Assembly: GCA_905250115.1 (NCBI GenBank)
Contig: CAJNOI010000294.1
Location: 1 to 64,000 of the forward strand
DNA from: Adineta steineri
Lineage: Eukaryota; Rotifera; Eurotatoria; Adinetida; Adinetidae
Length of the DNA stretch: 64,000 nt
Direction of reading: 5' to 3'
In this document: positions 1-14,176 of the stretch, one piece after another
Position numbering within the stretch: position 1 is the stretch's first letter
Layout of the letters: every line of letters starts with the position of its first letter
The notes under the pieces: generated by a model
Seen by the model: only the letters and a program-made list of their open reading frames with translations
What the model was told of the DNA's origin: nothing
Database searches by the model: none
Made by a program: the position numbers and the translations under genes

Positions 1-1053
1 AACGTGTGTGCAAAGCATACTGCATACACAGATGCGAACGAAAGAAACCTCGCACTGGTTAAAGAAGAAGAAGCAGCATAGCCGACGTCGGTCTTGTTCG
101 TACCAGTTTGTTGCGAGCCGGTTGGTCGCGTGTAAAAAGCTTTCTATTTAGCCGGTCAAAGTAATCAATGTCGGATTTTTTCTTTTCCTCATCGATTCTC
201 AATAAATGGCATCAACAGTATTGAGATAAATATATAATAAAAAAAAAAAGAGAAAAAAAAACTAGGCATTCTCATGAATAATCAAAGATCGAATAAATAG
301 AGAAAATCTGATAATAAATATCTACAAAGATAAATATAGAGCTAAAATAAGTATCTGATAATTAATATATCTTACAAACAAAAACAAATACTTCTACAAC
401 ATTATACATATATAACAAGATCTGACAAAAACAATTCGCGCAAATACATATTTTCCTATTGATGAATGTTGTATAGAGAAAATGTGTGCATTTGTTTCTA
501 ATAGAAACTGTCAAAACTTTACTAAATATAACCATTTATCACATGACAACAATTATTTCGATCAAAAAATAAAAAAAAATCACATATTTAGCCTATTGTT
601 CTTTTCTTTGTCTATATAATAGCGAAAAAAAATGGACATGGATAATCAATCATATGATGAATAACATTTTAGTGTTATCTGATATAGATTGAAAAAAACA
701 GATGGATGACTTACCTTGTATAGATGAGATTTAATCATGATTAAGTTTTATTTTTTTTTTAGGCAAACGATAATTCGATTAGAAAACTAGTATTGTTTTT
801 TTTTCCACATATATAGAAGAATATTTTTTTTTTATAACCGAAAGTCGAGTGAAACATGCATACAAACGTATACAAAAACATAAAATATGTCACTTGCTTC
901 TTTCCTTCTCCGACGACCCGTCGGCTTCTGCGAGCGAAGCGGACGGACATTTTGTCCTTTTCATCCGTCGCTTCTCTTTTTCTTTCACCGTCCCATCTCC
1001 CTTATCCACTGCCCTCGTTCTATCTACTGCCCCTCTTCGTTCGACATCACCAC
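1..1053. other. AT-rich non-coding stretch at window start
   Basis: I see no supported gene. The first ~150 bases are less AT-rich and contain the palindrome GCCGACGTCGG near 83; the rest is AT-rich with A and T runs. It lies 3' of the minus-strand FLYWCH gene and could hold its 3' UTR or further exons, which I could not define. Confidence 0.5.
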
Positions 1054-1434
1054 CTAATCATATAAAACGTATGAAAATAAAATGCCATGATATTTACCCT
1101 CATTGTTTGATTGATAATAGGATGTTTTAAGATCTTGTCGTCGTCGTCGTTGACGACTATGGCTATTTATTATTGTAGTTTCATTTGTTGTAATATTATC
1201 AATGATAGATTGATGATTATGTTTTATAGTAAGAATAGGTATTGATCCATTTCCGACTAGTTGATGAGCACGACCATTACAATGTGCACGATCTTCACAA
1301 CGCCAATAAATAGTTCGATTTTGTATTTTATCTTGTACATAACGATAACCACGAAATATTAAACATGGTTTATGTCGTTTTGTTTCAACAACAAAATATT
1401 CTTTTAATTGATTATCATCAATATCCTCTGCCAT
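1054..1434 (-). CDS. FLYWCH-type zinc-finger protein
   Basis: A 126-residue open frame starting MAEDIDDNQLKEYF. Residues ~28-72 match the FLYWCH zinc finger: FRGYRYVQDK, then YWRCEDRAHCNGRAH, then the closing HNH, giving the C-C-H-H metal ligands (WRC, HC, HNH). FLYWCH domains occur in DNA-binding regulators such as Drosophila Mod(mdg4) isoforms and C. elegans FLH proteins. The tail is basic (RQRRRR, encoded by a CGT/CGA run) and could be a nuclear-localisation signal. No second domain is visible, so it may be a short protein or the first exon of a longer one. It stands alone, with ~4.8 kb of empty DNA upstream. Family call is firm; the target and function are unknown. Confidence 0.75.
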   Translation of the reverse strand: MAEDIDDNQLKEYFVVETKRHKPCLIFRGYRYVQDKIQNRTIYWRCEDRAHCNGRAHQLVGNGSIPILTIKHNHQSIIDNITTNETTIINSHSRQRRRRQDLKTSYYQSNNEGKYHGILFSYVLYD

Positions 1435-4400
1435 TATTTAATTGTAAATTGAGCATGAAGAAATTTCTTATCGTAATTATGTAATTTTTGCGGTTTTTTC
1501 TTTTCTACGTGTCTGTATGAATGACTACTATAGTGAGTATGTTGGCAATATGTTAATTATTCGACGAAACTAATGCTGCCCCTAGTCGGCCCCGCAAACG
1601 CGTACACAGAGCGAGAACGACTTCTCTCGTTTTCTCTTCGTTCTTCTTCTTCTATTGCTTCTTCTTCTTTCTGATTCTTTTGCGTGTTTGCACTTTTTTT
1701 TTTTGTAATATTATTGTTTCTATTGATCTTTATCACTACTTGACAATAATTTTTGTTAAAAACAATGTTCATATCATTCTATATATGTTTATCTAAAAGG
1801 TTTTTGTTATTTCTATTGCTTTATTTGAAAGACATTTAGTATATTTAAAATTGCTTCCATTTGGGATCTAAAAGGAATACTAATCTATCTGTCTTTTGTT
1901 TACTCTCCCTTGTTTTGCATGTGATAGACTCTATCACCCGATTTGTTTCCTTTTAGTTCGAGTTCGTTCTTCGTGCCGTTATCGTTGTTCTTTTGTTACA
2001 CTTTATGTATGTATTTATATATGTGTATAAAGTTTATAGAGGAAAAAAAAAAGAAATTCTTAGAGAAAATGCATATAAATAAGTGAGAGTAAAATCTGAG
2101 CCGTATTTTATTACAGCATTCAAGATAGTAATCATATAAGCTTGTGTATACAATATATTGTATGAACGGTCAGAGAAAAATTCTTTCGTTCACTCGTCTG
2201 GATGAAGCAAATAGCGAGCATTCATCTTTGTTGCGTTCTGTCGTCTTTTTTCAGTCATCTAATAAAACTTGTTGTATGTGTGTGCCCGGTCAAGAAAAAA
2301 GCAACTGACCTGTATATATATTCTTGGCTTCTATCCAACAGCAGAATAAAATAAGGGTGGCGACGCGAAGAGAATAAGCAAATGAGAAAGATCCAATTGT
2401 CTACGGGCACGTTTATTTTAACAAACGAAATCACTGATAAAAGGAAAGAATTTGAATAAGATCAAATATTCAAATGTATATATTAAAATTGAATAAAAAA
2501 ATCTGATTTTTTTATATAAAGATATCTAATACTCAAATGGAACAAATATATCAAAAGAAAAAAGAAAGATGAAAGATGTGGACTTGATTCATCATAGGAA
2601 AATGAGTAATCACTATTACATAATCATCATCATCATATTTTACTAAACCATGAATTCTTACGTAACGAGCATCAGTGAGTTCGTTGATTTATTATCCTAT
2701 AAGCTATTTTCTTATTATTAATAATATATAGAATCTATTTTCAAGTGCATTAAAAGTACAAGATTCTAGTTAAATATTAATTAAAATCTTATACTATAAA
2801 AAAAAATTACTACTTGTAAATAACTGTATGCAATTAAAAATAGTGGTTGTAAAAGATTTTAAATGCTCTAGTTATGTGATACAGTCATAAATTGAAAATA
2901 ATAAATGTCGATGAAAGAACGTTCGTATGAACTCGAATTCAACTACTTATCATTGAGTACATATATGATCACATTATCCATAAGAAAAAGAATAAGTTTT
3001 TATGTTAAAACCTATTAAAAATATATTCATTTTTGCTAAAAATAGTTTCATTCTAAGCCTTTTATTTTCAATGCGCATTAATTTATCATCACCTTGATAT
3101 GATCATGTCTTTATATGTCTGCATTTTTAATCATCTACATATAGAGTAATCGTTAGTAAATTTCTTTTTTTTCTGTTCCGCCAACATCATCATCCTCATT
3201 TCTAACTATTGACATCAACAACATAACACGACCTTGTACTACGAACAACCAGACAGTAACAAGGCCACTATGTCCTTGTAATGTGCTTACAGTTTTTTTT
3301 TTCTTTTGAAGCTGAGTTAATTGTTTGCTCGTTTTTCTTTATAAATTCGACCTGTCAAAAAAATTTTTTCACTTTCACTCCTATGCCTAACATGTTATTG
3401 AATATCCGTCCTTGTTCGATTACTCATCTTACTATTCATTATCTAATTTGTTTTTATTTTTATGCATATATAAATCATCTATATATATATGTGCATTTTA
3501 AAAATTCTTATTATATTTCATGATTTATACAAAAAAAGATCAATCTCGATGTCATACATACAACATCTGAAAATATTAATAAAAAAACGCAAAAGTAAAC
3601 TGATCGCTGATTTTAATAAATTAATGAGTGTAAAATTAGTATTCTAAATTGACATGTCATTTGATCACGTTTGTGTTATATTTTTAATATAAATGAATAA
3701 AATTTATTAGTCATAAAAACATGATTTTCGCCTATTCATTAAAAAAAAAGTATTGATGTTGTTGTCATATTCGATTTGACAACATGATGAATAATCAAAG
3801 TCGATAAATATTTAAAAAAAGAATTGGAATAGTAAAAGCTATTCAATATGTTTTTCTTCAAAACGAATTGAAGATGACGTCAATTAAAATAGAAGAAACT
3901 ATTTTTATCTTTGTAATAACTAAAATAAGGTTATTTATTTACCAAAGATAATATTTTCTTATCACGAATATTTTATTTACTTCTATTATTAGATAGTTCA
4001 ATTAAATATCATATATATATATTTATTTTCACATTATTTCAAACTAATATTCAATCGATAAACTATCCTTCTACAATATTAATATGTGTTTAATAAAACA
4101 TAAACATAAAATTAATCAACTACGTGTTTTTCATATTGATCTTATCAATAGAACTAATAAATTCCATCATCATCATCATGATGATCTTCATCAAATATAT
4201 ATATGTATATACTAAATCAAGGACAAAGTTGATAGCGATAATCAGAAATCATGATCATTTGAAAAATATTTATATCCTCTTTATCTTCTTAGATCTTAGC
4301 ATAAGATAGAATAATTTATTATTTACAATGTCATCTAAATTGATTTAGCTCTAAGATAATTACATTTGAAAAATAGATTCGAACATGAATGTTGTTGGAA

Positions 4401-6266
4401 CTATGTTAATTGATATTTTCTAATGGATAAATATTATAGAAACGAATAAACCATTAGATTTGTTTTTCTCGACACTAGTTTTCAAATAAATTCAATTATA
4501 TAATTTAAATATTTCTAAACCAATTAATAAGAGATGATATGAGAAATTTTGTATATTATTTTTCAAAAAAAAAGAAATGATTGATTCAACATTGAATGAA
4601 CTATTTATGTCCTTGATAATCAAACTGAATTGATGTACAGGAAAATGTCAAGAAATGGCATTTATAAATGTATTAACCTTGATCTCGAAAGGTATTGAAT
4701 GAAGATTTATTGTCTATTGGGAATTCATATCTATCCAAATGAATGAATTAATAGTAATAAATGGATTTTCTATTAGTTTAAAATGGAATTCTATTGACTA
4801 TAAACATCGACGTGACTGTTAGATAAGCTAATAATAAATTTACTAGTTCACTATGAATTATATTTATTCGTCTGTGCCTTTTTTTTTTATTTACAAATCG
4901 ATATGTGTTTAAGATTATTATTTTGTATTGACACAAAACATAAAGAAAGATTGATTTTTTTTTTCGCCCAAGTTTTTTCTAAAACATAATTTATACAAGA
5001 AAATTATATCACTTAAATAAATCATACGAAGGCCAAGGTAAATATAACAGACGACATGTCATATTTTCTCAATAATAGTATTTCGTGACAGTTATTGTCG
5101 AGAATATATCATGTAATGATTGTATTTATGTAAAAAGTAAATTATCACAACACACATATAGATTCATGGTCTTGAAGTATTAGACAAATTTATGAAAAAA
5201 AATATTTTCAAGATATTCAAAAAAGAATTACTAATACGAATAAGAAACTTTTTGTTGTTGTCTGAGGATTTTTTATGAAAACGAAAATATTTTTAACTAT
5301 ATTACAAAAGATTTGTTAACGATAGAAGTATGTTCATCACAATGTATTGTCTTAATCAAAATTCCAGATTAATCGTGAGCATCAGACATATTTCGAATGA
5401 CATACATATCAGATGTGTACAATCATTTTTTTTTCTCAATTGTAATAATATTTAAAAAAGATTTTTATCCCACAAAATGAAGATGCTAGGTTTTTATGAA
5501 TTTTATTGATCGATAATTAACTGAATCTATATTCATAAAAGTTACTTAACTAATTTGATCTTAATTAAGTTTTCAAAGAATCTAGAATAGAAATTCTATT
5601 TAACTCTTTCCGGCCGAATGTCGTCAAATAGCAATATTTTGCCGTAGGGAGGTACGGCATTTTTGGAAAGGGTTAAGTTCTTGTATACGAAAGAATATTA
5701 ACTCATTGAAAAGTTTACTTTTATTTTCTTAACTTTCGAGTAATCTAATTACTTTTATCTCCTAGTAAAATTAGAATTTCTTGTTAGTATTTTAAAGCAA
5801 CTCTATTATATTAACAGTCATCAGTATTCGAAGCCTATCAAATATAAGCAAAACATATCCGATTCCATTAGACTAAATATTATTTATTTTTATAGACACT
5901 ACACATTGTGTCTACTACCAATATTTGATCAATAAATAGAAAAACTTTATACTTCATAAATGCTTTAAATAGTATTTCATATTACTCATTTTGTACTAAC
6001 AAAAAAAGGTGATAGTGATATAATTCTAGTTCCATGCAGAATAATATCTTTAAAAAAAACTTTTTTTACTGTATAATTTATTGATTCTAAAAAAAAAGAA
6101 TTTTACTAATATGTATAGGTAATATTTTTTTGTCTTAGATTTATAAATACTTTCTACTGTTTATTTGTTTGTGACAAACCCTCAAAAATCTATGGAATGT
6201 CATTTGTACAACAATAATAAGAAGGAAAAGTTTGAAAAAACATATACACTAATCTATATTTTTTTA
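1435..6266. other. Long AT-rich intergenic region
   Basis: About 4.8 kb between two minus-strand genes with no coding support. It is AT-rich, with many A/T homopolymers and short TA runs, plus one small hairpin-rich element at 5600-5676 that is annotated separately. Short open frames here have no recognisable domains and biased low-complexity translations. The part next to 1435 should include the FLYWCH promoter; no clear core motif stands out. Confidence 0.5.
5600..5676. mobile_element. Tiny MITE-like element with TTAA ends
   Basis: A 77-bp block of higher GC in AT-rich surroundings. Both ends carry TTAA (5600 and 5673), and the terminal segments are inverted copies: TTAACTCTTTCC on the left, GGAAAGGGTTAA on the right, one mismatch in 12. 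Inside is a perfect 7-bp hairpin, TGCCGTA and TACGGCA around 5640-5659. TTAA ends with CCYTTT-like termini resemble piggyBac-type non-autonomous elements. This is inference from structure; no second copy is seen in the window. Confidence 0.5.
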
Positions 6267-7880
6267 CTACAATAACAAGAAAAGAAAACAAATAATTAAT
6301 AATATAAAACTTTTTCTGTTTATTGATATTAAATTTGATATTTGTTTTTTTTCTATTTGGATTTTTGTTGAATTTCCTAGTTTTGTTAAATTTCTACTCT
6401 CAGTTATATTTTCGAAAAATTTCAAATCAATTAATGTTGTCATTGTTATTGTTGTTGTTGACATTGATTTTAGTTTCAGTTTTTTTCTTTCTTCACTTGC
6501 TATTAATTTAGCTTTACATGTTCCTTCATATACAACACGTTCAGCATCATAATAATTACAATAATCTGCTTCTGTCTGTTGTTGTCTTCTTAAACAAAAA
6601 TCATATTGACAATTGGAAAGTTGATTTAATGGATTTGATATATAATATCGATCTTGTCCATGTTGTGTACATGTTAGATCCTTGAAATTATTTAAATAAT
6701 TTTGAAATTGTATTAATGTACAATCACATTTTAAATTAACATTATTATTTATATCAATAGTATTTACTTTATGTGTTACATTAATTAAACGACATAAGAG
6801 TTCACCAAATGTATCTAATGATATGAGATTAGTTGAGCGAAATGTTAATTTTTCTAATGTTAATATATTTAAAAAACAAAATGCACGAATTGATGTATTA
6901 TTTAAATGATGATTATGATCTAAATCAATTACACGTATTGAACGAAGTTGTGAAGCAAAATAATCACCAATATAATGTATATGATTCGTTGAAAAATTTA
7001 AAATTTCTAAGGAACGACTAGATAGTCTAGGGACCTGTTCGAGTAGATTGTGTGCTAAATTTATAATTTTTATCTGTGAAAATGTATGAAGAAAATTATT
7101 ATCAATTAAACGTATTGAATTATGATTGAGACGAAGTTCAATTAAATTATATAACCCATCAAATAAATTATGACATATTGTTGTTAAATTATTATAACTT
7201 AAATCAAGGATTTCTAAGGAAAGTTGGCCATGTCTTGTACTTGTTTGATTATGTAAATCAGCTGGACTTGGAATTAATTTTGTTAATGTATAAATACTTG
7301 TATTATTTAAATGACAAGATACAACATGAAACTGTTTTAACATAGGTAAATTAAGAAGAATTTCACCGATATCCAAATATTGAAATGGATTATATGACAC
7401 ATCAAATATTTCTATTCGAAAAGAAAAATAAAAGAAAATCTTATTTGAATAAGTAAAATATTTACCTAGACTAGAACCTGGTGATGTCAATGTTTGAGGA
7501 AAGAGTTCTTTTAATTGATTGTTATTAATAAATAATTCTTTTAAATTTTTAATATGATCAAATGCTGTTATTTCAATTCGACGAAGATAATTCGATTTTA
7601 AACTTATCGTTTCAACATAGATATCAGCAAACACATAATTATCAACAGATGTTATATAATTATATGAAAAATCTAATGCATTCCAACGCATATTATTCGG
7701 TAATTTTGGTAATGAATGAAGTTCACTTTTAAGACAACGTAATTGTGATTCATGACCTGAATGATAACATTGACAACGAGCTGGTAATATTAAATGTTTA
7801 CAATCAGAAAATATATGTGGATTTAAAATATCTTGACTTATTGTTAAATGTAAAATAGATAGTAAAAATAAAATAAACAT
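6267..7880 (-). CDS. Secreted or membrane-anchored leucine-rich-repeat protein
   Basis: Two exons: 7880-7466 and 7411-6267. The start at 7880 gives a good signal peptide (MFILFLLSILHLTISQ); just upstream (7897) a CTAG acceptor suggests a 5' UTR intron, so the longer in-frame start at 7964 is less likely. After the signal come an LRRNT-like cysteine cluster (CKHLILPARCQCYHSG), about ten leucine-rich repeats (for example LEILDLSYNNL, IKIINLAHNLLEQ), an LRRCT-like cap (LKCDCTLIQFQNYL) and a hydrophobic C-terminus (SFILLIICFLFLLL) fitting a GPI signal or short membrane anchor. The 54-nt intron 7412-7465 keeps frame even if retained, but its removal restores the repeat SLEIFDVSYN. General role is expected in extracellular binding or adhesion; the ligand is unknown. 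No TIR or kinase domain is present, so it is not a Toll receptor. Confidence 0.8.
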   Translation of the reverse strand: MFILFLLSILHLTISQDILNPHIFSDCKHLILPARCQCYHSGHESQLRCLKSELHSLPKLPNNMRWNALDFSYNYITSVDNYVFADIYVETISLKSNYLRRIEITAFDHIKNLKELFINNNQLKELFPQTLTSPGSSLGKYFTYSNKIFFYFSFRIEIFDVSYNPFQYLDIGEILLNLPMLKQFHVVSCHLNNTSIYTLTKLIPSPADLHNQTSTRHGQLSLEILDLSYNNLTTICHNLFDGLYNLIELRLNHNSIRLIDNNFLHTFSQIKIINLAHNLLEQVPRLSSRSLEILNFSTNHIHYIGDYFASQLRSIRVIDLDHNHHLNNTSIRAFCFLNILTLEKLTFRSTNLISLDTFGELLCRLINVTHKVNTIDINNNVNLKCDCTLIQFQNYLNNFKDLTCTQHGQDRYYISNPLNQLSNCQYDFCLRRQQQTEADYCNYYDAERVVYEGTCKAKLIASEERKKLKLKSMSTTTITMTTLIDLKFFENITESRNLTKLGNSTKIQIEKKQISNLISINRKSFILLIICFLFLLL

Positions 7881-9771
7881 TATATACGTTTTGTGTCTAG
7901 AAAAGGAAAAGAAAAACATATATATCAGAAACAACTGTCTTTCGACATTCTTTTCCGATGTCATTTATTATAATTTCCCTATTCAAGAATGAATGCAATG
8001 AATAGATAACAACCATTTTTTCTCATATTCAATGTAGTGGTAATACCAACTGTATCTATCTCAAAATATTCCCAGGAATTTTTTGTATGTTCTTATAACT
8101 AAATATGGCACTTCAACTGAATTATATTCAATACAATGAATAAAAGAAAAGAAGAGAAAAAAAAAGAACAAACTGTGTGTGTAAGATCAATATAGAAAAA
8201 GAAAGGCGATAATCAAATGTACATATATGTAAAAAAAACTACGAACTAAACTGAGTTTGTTGGTAAGATGATAGTTTGTTTTTATAATAAGAAAATTGTA
8301 TATCTATTTTCCACCTACCTGTCCGAATTTACCATAAAGTGTCTATAATACTATAACGATATAATGTGATGAATGATGGACATGACAAGTAGCCCGATTG
8401 GCACACACGTCAATTTCACTCTCAACATGTAACGTGTCAATCAATCTCGTTAACACCACAGGAAAAGAATTTTCTGACCTTGATATGAAAGCTATCACTA
8501 GCAGCAGCAGCAATAGTTTTCTATATATTCATTCATGTCTCTTTTCTTTTCTTTCAATAATATTTCCAATAGAAGAGATGTGCAAAAAAGATCAGACATG
8601 CACGCAAATGTGTTCGAGGAAAAAGGAGCATATGAGTATATAGAAGAACTTTCTCTTATTTCTCTATACTATTCCATGTATATGTATAGTAGAAAAAAAA
8701 ACGTATCTCTCATCGGATCTGTCTCTCTTTCTTAGCATTAGGATGACGATAGAACACCAAAATGATGTACATACATACATATACATATATATATGCTTAA
8801 GGCGTTTTTATCAATAAGGAAAGAAAGGTGCTGATATGACGGGTTTTCCTTTCGAGAGCATCGAACACAATGACGATGATAGATGGGACTAATTGAATAG
8901 TTTGAAGCTAATTTCCTAGCTTCTGTTTCTTTCTTCTTCTTCTTCTTTTTTCTGATTCACTTATCTTTTTTCTATATATGCCACTGTTGATCTGTTGTTT
9001 CCTTAGTAATCAATCGCTAGAATTACTATTTCCTCTCTGACATTTGATTATAGATCCAAATATGACGCACACATTGACATATTTAACGTCATTATCTTGT
9101 TATTCATATAGACATTAAGTGAGAAGTTCAGCTTATTGAATTTGATATGATTATATTTGACAACGAAGCTTAAAGATTACTAACTGTGTCCGTCTGTAAC
9201 GACGTCATAATTTATATCACATGCTATTTTTTCTTCCGATAATTATTAACATATATAGAAATATTGAAAAAATAAATAATGAACACACACGCTCTCATTC
9301 ATAATATGTAATAGTTCTTAAGATATTTATATATCAATTAAATACATACTGTTCCAATCAAGAAAAACTAGATTGATTATTAATAATCATGAGATAAGGA
9401 CGAAAGAAAAAACACACACGCACACGCACTTATATATCTTTGATAAATAGCGACATCTATTATATTTATCTTATATAAAATTTTAATTCGAATAGAATCA
9501 TTCTTTGTCATACTTTCTTGTTTGTTTTATTCATAGTGTTAGTTATATAAATCTCTTATATTGCAACGAATTTAAAAATAATGAATAATCGCAAAACATC
9601 ATGTGAAAGATTAACATTCTATTATAATGGTATCTGTACAGTTCTCGTGTAATATACCCTGTTGTTTATGTTTTTTTATTCTATCACATAGCTGTATATA
9701 TATACGCATATAGATATAAAATCAAACATATCTGTTTATGTTGATTTTAGATTTAATCTAATTTTTTTAAA
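7881..9771. other. Divergent intergenic region between LRR and Rho genes
   Basis: No gene seen. Both flanking genes are transcribed away from it, so it should hold two promoters. The Rho gene probably has a non-coding first exon here: TTGATTTTAG at ~9741-9750 is a good 3' splice site 21 bases before its ATG. Near 7897-7900 a splice acceptor on the minus strand suggests the same for the LRR gene. Confidence 0.5.
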
Positions 9772-10537
<766 letters not shown>

Positions 10538-11039
10538 ACTAAACAAAGATCATCATTACGTGTGTGAAATTGCTAGTCGAAACATTTAAACAAACAAATA
10601 TATATATATATATATCATATAAACATTTTGTTACCTAGTCGTGTGCGTGCGTGTGTTTCTAAGAACAAAACAAAAAATATTGAGTTTTTTCTTCTCTTAT
10701 TCTACTCTTACTTTATCCTTTGTCGTTTCCCTATTCTCTTATTGTATATTTCATCATTATTTACTATAACTTCTTTCTTTTCTTTGAATACTCTGTGCTG
10801 CTATTGCTATTACTACTGTTGCTTCTCGGTCAAGAATTGAATGAGTGTGCGTTTTTGTATATTACGTTGATTCCTTTATCTACTTTTCGTTTTTTTAAAA
10901 AGCAAGAAAAACAAAACACAATAAAACGCACACATATCTGATTTAAGAGAGAAGTATGGAAGTTTTTTTCTGTTTGTTCAATATTAATAATAATAATAAT
11001 AAAGATTTGGATTTATCTTCTCTCTCAAGTTTATTTCAT
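10538..11039. other. Convergent intergenic / 3' UTR region
   Basis: T-rich and AT-rich sequence between the convergent Rho and coiled-coil genes. It includes TA and TC runs and AATAAT repeats near 10985-11003 that could serve as poly(A) signals on either strand. No gene is supported. Confidence 0.5.
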
Positions 11040-12225
11040 TTAAAAACTATTTGCATCACGACGTATAACTACATGTGAATCACGTGCTGCTTTTGCAACA
11101 GCTGTTTTAATTGATTTTTTCATTAGTTCAGTTTCTTTCTTTAAAGAATGTTTATTTGCTGCCAAATGTTTTTCATTTTGTTCTAATTGATTTTGATTCA
11201 TCTCAAATCTTGATGAATATTGTAATTGAAATTTTTGAAAACCACTTAATGGTTGAACTTTATCTGATGCTTTACTTGATTTATGTAATACTGCATTGGC
11301 TCTGTCATGTACTTGTGATTCATATAAATTATGAAGAATAAGAATATCACTATCACGTGGTGGTGGATTATCAAGATGAGCTACATTGAAGAACGATCCT
11401 GTGGTCTTTGGACGTGCTAAATAAAATTCATATTTAACATTATTATATGTAGTAATTTGTTTTTCTCAGTCAATTGAAATTTTACCTTGAATACATTACA
11501 CTTGAAAATATTTTTTTTCAAGAAAAATAATGGTAAAAAAACAGAAGACCCTCTATTTTGAATTCACTGCAACACATCTATGACTCAAAATATTCACAAA
11601 CGAATATATTGATAAAATATCAACGAATATTAAAATTCCATACATGAAGGAACGCTATATAAATATTAAACATCAAATTCTAGGTATCATGAATCTATTT
11701 AAGTTCATTGAGTATATTCTTATTTATAGATAATCGTTAATATGTTTTCACATGACGTCAGAGATTCTCTTTCGATCAAACTAACCCGAATTTTTTCATA
11801 AAGATTCTTATAAACAAAATGCTGCGTTTTCCAGACAGACTTACAATATGGTAAAACCAATTATTCGCTTAACTAATAAAGTTTGTTCTAGGCGACAAAG
11901 AATGTATACAGATGTTTCTGTATGTAATCAAAACAATACATGAATTTATAAAGACAAAGAAATAAATGAATATTTACGTACGTTGATCAATTTTTTTATA
12001 TAAATCTCTTTGTATTCTATCATAATGTAATTGATGTAATTTCATTTTAACATCTTGTTCACCATGGGTTAATCGAGTTAGTTCATCATGATGTTGAATA
12101 CCTATATTACGAAGTTTACGACGAAGATTATTATTTTCACGTTGATTTTTATAACGTGTACGAGTTTGAGTATCAAGTATATGTAAAGATTTTGCAGGCG
12201 CTACACGAGAACTTTGATTACCCAT
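11040..12225 (-). CDS. Small coiled-coil protein with N-myristoylation motif (unrecognised)
   Basis: Two exons, 12225-11982 and 11416-11040, joined by a 565-bp intron (donor GTACGT, acceptor TTTAG), give about 206 residues. The start MGNQSSRV fits the N-myristoylation consensus (Gly2, Ser6), so membrane attachment is expected. Residues ~20-80 are charged and helical (RENNNLRRKLRNIG, QLHYDRIQRDLYKK); the second exon has a further helical stretch ending in SHVVIRRDANSF. I do not recognise the family. Myristoylated BORC-complex subunits such as BORCS5 were considered, but I see no convincing match. The gene lies tail-to-tail with the Rho GTPase. Codon use and splice sites look normal, so I take it as real; function unknown. 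Confidence 0.65.
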
Positions 12226-14176
12226 CGTATTACTTTTATTTTGTAAAATAATTTAATGGAACCGTTTTGATGAAAAATAAATGCTATCAAACTATAACAC
12301 GTGAAATAACAACTATGAAACCGGTCAAGATCAATATTTTCGTTGATTTTATGGTACTGATGTTTTTTAAAAAAAATTGAATGTTATTCTTCAGTTTTAG
12401 AGATTGTGATTAACGATGGTTACAAACACAACAACAAGAGTTCTTTTTTTTCTCTCCATTTCTTCATTTTAAAGTAGACAATATTAACGTTACATTTAGC
12501 AATTTCGGGATTCAATTACTTATTATTTTTCTATTAAATAATGTAAACATTTTTTTTTTGTTTTTTTAAATTGTGTAAATACATTTTATATCATGTAAGA
12601 GATTTCAAGTAGTCTGATGACTGAACTTAACCATAGGAAGTTCATACTGAAAACTATTTATAGAAATTTTTCCATAATAAAAAAAAAGATATGAAATATC
12701 ATATTACCTTCAAATATTAACACTTGTCTGAATAATATATAAGATCAATTATCACACTGATATATTTATTCTCAAATAATTTCAAGATTATATCATTATT
12801 CCTACAATGGAAAGTTCCGATAGCGATATAGAGCATTTAAATTGAAAAATTTTTATGATTGAGAAAAGCAAACATGATACTTTCTTTGTCATCAATAATT
12901 AATATAAGAAATATATACGTTAATTTAATGTGTATCAGGTATTCTTTAATTGACTTTCACACTTATGTTTGTAATAAAATGTAGTATTTTTTGCTGTCTG
13001 CAGACCGTGAAATGAAAAACGAAAGGCTCGTAGGTGAGTGCTAGACAGTTAAGTGAGAATTCTTTTTTTGAATGGTTTTATAAACTATAACAATCAACTA
13101 TTTCATTATCTATTAATAGATTGATTAGTACATCAACGCATTATAAAGAAAATGAATCTTGAAAGATATATCTGCCCATAATGTCATGAAAATATCATCG
13201 ATAAACATCTATATGACAGTTGTTATAACTAGATTTCAAAAATGTCAGTTTATTAATCTCTTCCGTAATAATTTGTAACATACGTTTATTTATTATTACG
13301 CATTTCCATTATGATAAAAATAAACTCTTTGTAGATCTCGTAACTATTGACTTTTTAAAACGTTTACATATTATTTTTTTGATCAGTTATATGCTCAGAT
13401 AAAATGAATGTCGTATAACAACTCTATATAATATATATGCTGATGAATACTTTACATAAATCTATAGATTTAGTCACGTAACATTTTCTAGCATGAGTCT
13501 TTTGTAAGCACTCGTTTTATATATATATATTTTTTTTGATTATTAAAGATAGCTTTTGCTCGATGCTTGTTCTGTAAATAGTTGATAAGTATTTAAGTGT
13601 TGACATTTTCAATTATTGTAAATTGCTAAGTCATTCAATGTTTCGATTATTCATAAGAGCTTACTCTTTTCAAGTACTTAGGAGTGACTAATAATGCACA
13701 TTTTACATGTGCTTATTTTTATTTAGATCATGATAACTAAGCTGTTCTAAGCTCTCAAGTATTGTCGTAACTTTTACATAACTATTATTATCATATCAAT
13801 ATTATAATAAACAGACAAAATGTCTATGTATAAAATAATGTGCGTAACATTTACTTTAATTGACCTTTTGAAATGATACGGAAAATCTAAGTTATATTAC
13901 TCGTATGACAAGGAGTCTTGTCATATTAATTAAACAAAATGATAAATTTATATCATTAAGATGCAATGTCACTGTCTGTGTAATATAAATAATGTTATTT
14001 TTAAACTATATTATAAGCTTACTTGAAGTTTAAAAAAACTACTTTTCTCTTATTCTATTGTCTTTGATTGTATAAATTAAGTACATTGACTTGTGAGTAT
14101 CATATAATTATGAAAAAATGTGATTTTGTGCGCCACATATTTAACTAATTAAGGTTAATATAAACATTCTTCTTCC
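12226..14176. other. AT-rich intergenic region
   Basis: About 2 kb between divergent genes, with no coding support. The palindrome CTGTCTGCAGAC lies at ~12993-13004. Otherwise only A/T-rich sequence with short TA runs. It should contain the promoters of the flanking genes. Confidence 0.45.

Noticed and set aside
849..1130. Plus-strand frames of 93 and 69 codons
   Set aside because: They partly overlap the FLYWCH gene on the other strand, are Ser/Leu/Phe low-complexity, and have no domain.
7881..7964. Longer N-terminus (MTSEKNVERQLF) for the LRR protein
   Set aside because: It reads through an intron-like stretch ending in a CTAG acceptor; the start at 7880 gives a proper signal peptide.
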